A DNA stretch of 64,000 nt from Diplonema papillatum (Eukaryota > Euglenozoa > Diplonemea > Diplonemida > Diplonemidae): assembly GCA_030068145.1 (NCBI GenBank), contig JAPJBO010000230.1:124001-188000 (forward strand). Direction: 5' to 3'. The translations under genes and the position numbers were made by a program. Below the pieces are notes generated by a model. That model was not told the DNA's origin and ran no database searches. It saw only the letters and a program-made list of their open reading frames with translations. Each line of letters begins with the position of its first letter. Within the stretch, counting starts at the first letter, position 1. Shown piece by piece: positions 61,140 through 64,000 of the stretch.

Positions 61140-61510
61140 ACGCTGGTGAGCGTGCCGCCGAACGGGTTGTAGCTCGCGGCGAAGTCGACGATGTCCTCGT
61201 AGTCGAGCGAGTTCCGCGCCGTAGGTATGTATGTATCCAGTAGGTGTAGATACTACGTCCTCATACCATCCACAGGATGACCTCGAGGTAGCTCGTGGAT
61301 GCAATCCTCAGCTCCTCCGTGCACCCACGAGGTGTGGTATCTACCACATATCATTACGTAGTACCACCACGTAGTACCACAGCCGGCTTCGCATCGCGCC
61401 CCGCAGTCGGCTTTGCTCGTCCGGCCCGGGGGAGGAGAGAGGGGTTCCGCGGTGCTCGAGGGCCACTCCCCGGCACTTCTGCCTTTTATTCTGCGGCCTG
61501 CTGTTGTTTG
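61140..61510 (-). pseudogene. Decayed upstream duplicate of channel exon 1 split by an insertion
   Basis: 61140-61222 repeats 60849-60931 almost exactly (encoding NSLDYEDIVDFAASYN and GGTLTS), and 61380-61510 repeats about 60931-61070 with a small deletion. Between them lies about 157 bp of unrelated sequence (61223-61379). The copy is in the gene's orientation, directly upstream of it. Confidence 0.88.
61223..61379. mobile_element. Insertion of about 157 bp with internal inverted repeats
   Basis: It interrupts the duplicated exon exactly between two colinear halves. It contains opposing TACTACGT/ACGTAGTA and GGTGTAGATA/TATCTACCAC pairs and GTAGGTATGTATGTATCC. Vaguely similar text (CACGAGGTGATGATATGTAC, ATCTATTCAAGAGCTCC) occurs near 35500-35640. 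It is probably a small non-autonomous element, with no coding capacity. Confidence 0.45.
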
Positions 61511-62194
61511 CTTGGAAAGAAGACGCGTGATATGTGCCGTTTTCAACAGTCTCCACGGCTTGCGTGCAGAGCAAGCGCCGAGTCCATGGTACGCTAAGCG
61601 GTCCATTCCGGCAACTTTGACGCAGTTCCGGGAGATTGAGGTGGACCGGCTTGTATATGCGCGCTGCTGCTTTGGTTCGGAAAATTGGCGTAGCCACGCC
61701 TCGCCCGTAGACCCGTTGGTTCTGCCATCTCCTGACGTCCTTGTAGTGCACGACACGCCGCACCACACTTGCACGGAATGGGCCGACCCGCTTCACTTCT
61801 TGAGAACACCACAAAAAATGCGAGGGTGCCTGAAAACATGCCTCCGATGAGACAGGGTCACAAACGACAGGGTTTAGAACAAGAGAAGAGAGAGAGTGAG
61901 GGGGAAAGAGAGACAGAGTGAGAATGAAGGCGCTGCATGAAGTGGAAAAGATAAAACAAAGGGGAGAGGGGGTGTGACGGGAAACCAACGGCGCGAAAAG
62001 ACGTACAGAACCGGCACCCATTAAGAAAAGAAACGAGAGCCGAACTGAGTCAGCGTGAGGACGCGATCCATGTTAGGGAACTATGAGAGCCAGCGCCAAG
62101 CAGTCAGGACCCACGTCTGTCACAACCAGCGACAACGTTGATTGCGCTTTCGAACGTAGTCCCGCGCAACAATATTAGCGGCCCATCTCGAATT

Positions 62195-62408
62195 TTCCTA
62201 CAAAGTAGGTCTATTTTGAAGGGAAATACTCGAGTGCTTATTTCGACGAAGGCCAGAGAGGGGGAGAAACAAGACCGCCACAACGTGGGTATTTTTCGAT
62301 GAGGGTGTACGCCCAAAACCATTGACCTGGGATTCGCGAATCCTTCCTTTCGGAGTTTTACAACCGGCGGCCTATTTCCTTCAGAGCAGGTGCGTATTCA
62401 AAATGAAT
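62195..62408 (+). repeat. Dispersed repeat family 1, diverged copy 5
   Basis: Shared elements are TCCTACAAAGTAGGT, AAATACTCGAGTGCTTATTT, CGACGAAGGCC, CAACGTGGGTATTTTTCG, and CAGAGCAGGTGCGTATTC at the end. Confidence 0.55.
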
Positions 62409-63730
62409 AGATCAGCGCAAGGCCGTGAATCGCCTGAACGAGGAACCACGGCGTTATGGGCCCTATCTTTACTGGAGTCATCATTCGTTTCGGGGATGGG
62501 CTGGCTGTTGTTTGTTTGTCGTTCGGGCCAAGAAAAAGAAGAGAGAGAAAAAGGCCGCTCCTGGTCCAGGAACGTGGCGGTCAACCACAGCTTGCAAAGC
62601 TTGAGTCGGAGGCAGCACAGTGCCACAACCCCGTCCGCTCTGCCCTGCGGCTGACCGTCTCGACGAGCTTGTGTTCAGCGCGAGCGCCAAGCCCCAAGGT
62701 GCGCCAAGCCTTGATGCTTTAGTTTGGGAAATCGGTAGCCACTTGACCCGTAGGCCCGTGGCTCTGCAGTACCGCCGAACACGTGAAGCTTGGCGGGCTT
62801 TCCCTGGTACCCGTTCGGGCCAAAGAAACAAGAGAGAACCAAAAGAGGGGGGAGATACGTTGCCCCTCCCCTCAGTGTTGCTTTTTCCGCTGCAAAGTTT
62901 GACTGAGTCAATTTCTCCTTTTAGCACATGTCCAACGGGCGGCCTCCTCGAGCTTTTTTTGTGCCTAAGAGCAGCTACACGAGCGGTTCGCACATTGCAC
63001 GCGGCTCAAAAAAAAGAGAACAATTCGTGGCGCTTCAGGCTTGCAAGGCGTCGTCAGGGGGGAGGGGGGCGAAAGAAAAAAAACAGGTACAATTACAAAG
63101 AAAGATGCCTTACGTTTTTCTTGTTTGTTGGGCATCGCAACTGAACGTACAGAAAATGAAATCGAATGGGCGAAGGAACGCTCCGTGGGATGAGAACACC
63201 TGAACTGCTTCGGTGCGAATAGAGCACCATCTCTTGTGAAACAGCATTTCTAGCCGAGACACTCAAAGCCCTGCTGCCAAAACCAACCCGATCCTGGGCT
63301 CGTTAAAGGTCGTTACCACCACAATCGTGCTGCTGAACCGGTGACTCTGCAGGAGACCGAAAACGGAGCGTAAGCCCTGGTCCTCATATGATATCCAATT
63401 TTTGACGCGGGCCACCGCGGGGTAGACCCTTTCGAGAGGACCAAACAAAGCACGGTGCAAAATATAGCCAGGCAACAACAAGTCACGTCAGCCAGCCCCC
63501 CACCTGGTGCTTCCAATAAGTCGGTCGCTCCTTCGAAAAACGCGAGGAGGGGCAGCGACTTCGGAGTATTTTCGAAGCGGGCGGGCAACACCCCAAGGAC
63601 ACCCCAAGGTGAGCCCTTTGCTTCAGCAGTTTGGTCGTTCGCATCAAACCCCAAAGAAGCACGTTCCTCTGACGCGTCGTTTATATGCAAACCCGGCCCG
63701 CCCGGACAGGTCCGAGGACAGCAAAGAAAA

Positions 63731-63833
63731 AGCGCTTCGCTTTGTTTGTGCGTGCCGGTTGATCGATTTCCCGCTTGGTTTCGCGCCGTTTCGTCTTCCT
63801 GGTTGGGAATTCTGATCAAAACCCACAAGAAGA
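63731..63833 (-). repeat. Dispersed repeat family 2, partial copy
   Basis: It has AGCGCTTCGCTTTGTTTGTG, CGTGCCGGTTGATCGATTTC, GGGAATTCTGATCAAAACCC and then diverges. Orientation is the same as in the other copies. Confidence 0.7.
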
Positions 63834-63894
63834 CGCAGGGCAGAGGGGCCAGTTAGGTATTGGTGGCAGGTCGTCGCATATTTAAGCCGGAACT

Positions 63895-64000
63895 GTCCTG
63901 CATCGAATTGCCTGCCGCTGTTCAACACGGTGCACCACGGTCTGTCAGGTCCATTCCTATCCCCTGGAGCTGCATGGAACTGCCCATTGGCGGTTCCATC
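63895..64000 (+). repeat. Dispersed repeat family 4 copy at the window edge
   Basis: It contains CTGCATCGAATTGCCTGCC, GTGCACCACGGTCTGTCAGG and CCTATCCCCTGGAGCTGCAT; the copy may continue outside the window. Confidence 0.45.

Larger units (their letters stand above)
61511..64000. other. Spacer at the right window edge
   Basis: No gene recognised. It carries copies of repeat families 1, 2 and 4 and GA-rich tracts near 61880-61920. The missing 5' exon and promoter of the channel gene may lie here. Confidence 0.5.

Noticed and set aside
1..64000. tRNA, rRNA, spliced-leader RNA genes and CRISPR arrays
   Set aside because: I looked for cloverleaf B-box text (GGTTCGAATCC type), rRNA cores and the diplonemid and dinoflagellate leader sequences and saw none; the tandem repeats lack unique spacers, so none is a CRISPR array.

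Overview
The window looks like nuclear DNA of a free-living, probably flagellated unicellular eukaryote. It is GC-rich, with long intron-poor genes separated by repeat-filled spacers. The five introns I could place exactly are all GT-AG. The gene content is eukaryotic: an EF-hand/WD40 protein, a four-domain voltage-gated calcium channel with IQ and WW motifs, SPRY, GBBH-like_N and Nudix proteins, and a giant secreted protein with thrombospondin-like repeats and a hedgehog-type Hint domain. All eight host genes I accept lie on the minus strand; the only clear plus-strand coding sequence belongs to a retroelement. One-way gene arrays, few introns and a VIPER/DIRS-like reverse transcriptase would suit a euglenozoan such as a diplonemid. 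That placement is inference, because I found no spliced-leader RNA, rRNA or tRNA gene.

Layout. 1-2526: spacer. 2527-16269: one uninterrupted 4,580-residue membrane-anchored extracellular protein. 16270-20752: spacer with hairpin-forming repeats and a 14-bp minisatellite. 20753-21175: GBBH-like_N (DUF971) protein. 22379-23479: SPRY protein. 24268-34123: EF-hand/WD40 gene in three exons. Its first intron holds a retroelement (about 30301-33040) with an intact reverse transcriptase/RNase H ORF, identical 122-bp direct repeats and a possible -1 frameshift site. Its second intron is largely one copy of a dispersed repeat. 35818-36591: Nudix-fold protein that has lost its catalytic glutamates. 41500-43587: mucin-like type I membrane protein with homogenised tandem repeats. 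45725-46321: unrecognised helical protein. 49916-61103: calcium-channel alpha subunit in four exons, ending in an IQ motif and two WW-like modules; the last module is in a 168-bp exon. 61115-64000: duplicated first-exon debris and dispersed repeats.

Themes. (1) Three genes (Nudix, helical protein, channel) each carry decayed partial copies of their own 5' ends directly upstream in the same orientation. (2) At least four dispersed repeat families recur, and two of them lie inside introns. (3) Protein-coding tandem repeats are nearly identical at the DNA level, pointing to recent homogenisation. The genes do not form one obvious pathway. The channel and the EF-hand/WD40 protein would suit a calcium-regulated flagellum, and the giant Hint protein and the mucin-like protein suit the cell surface; these links are inference.
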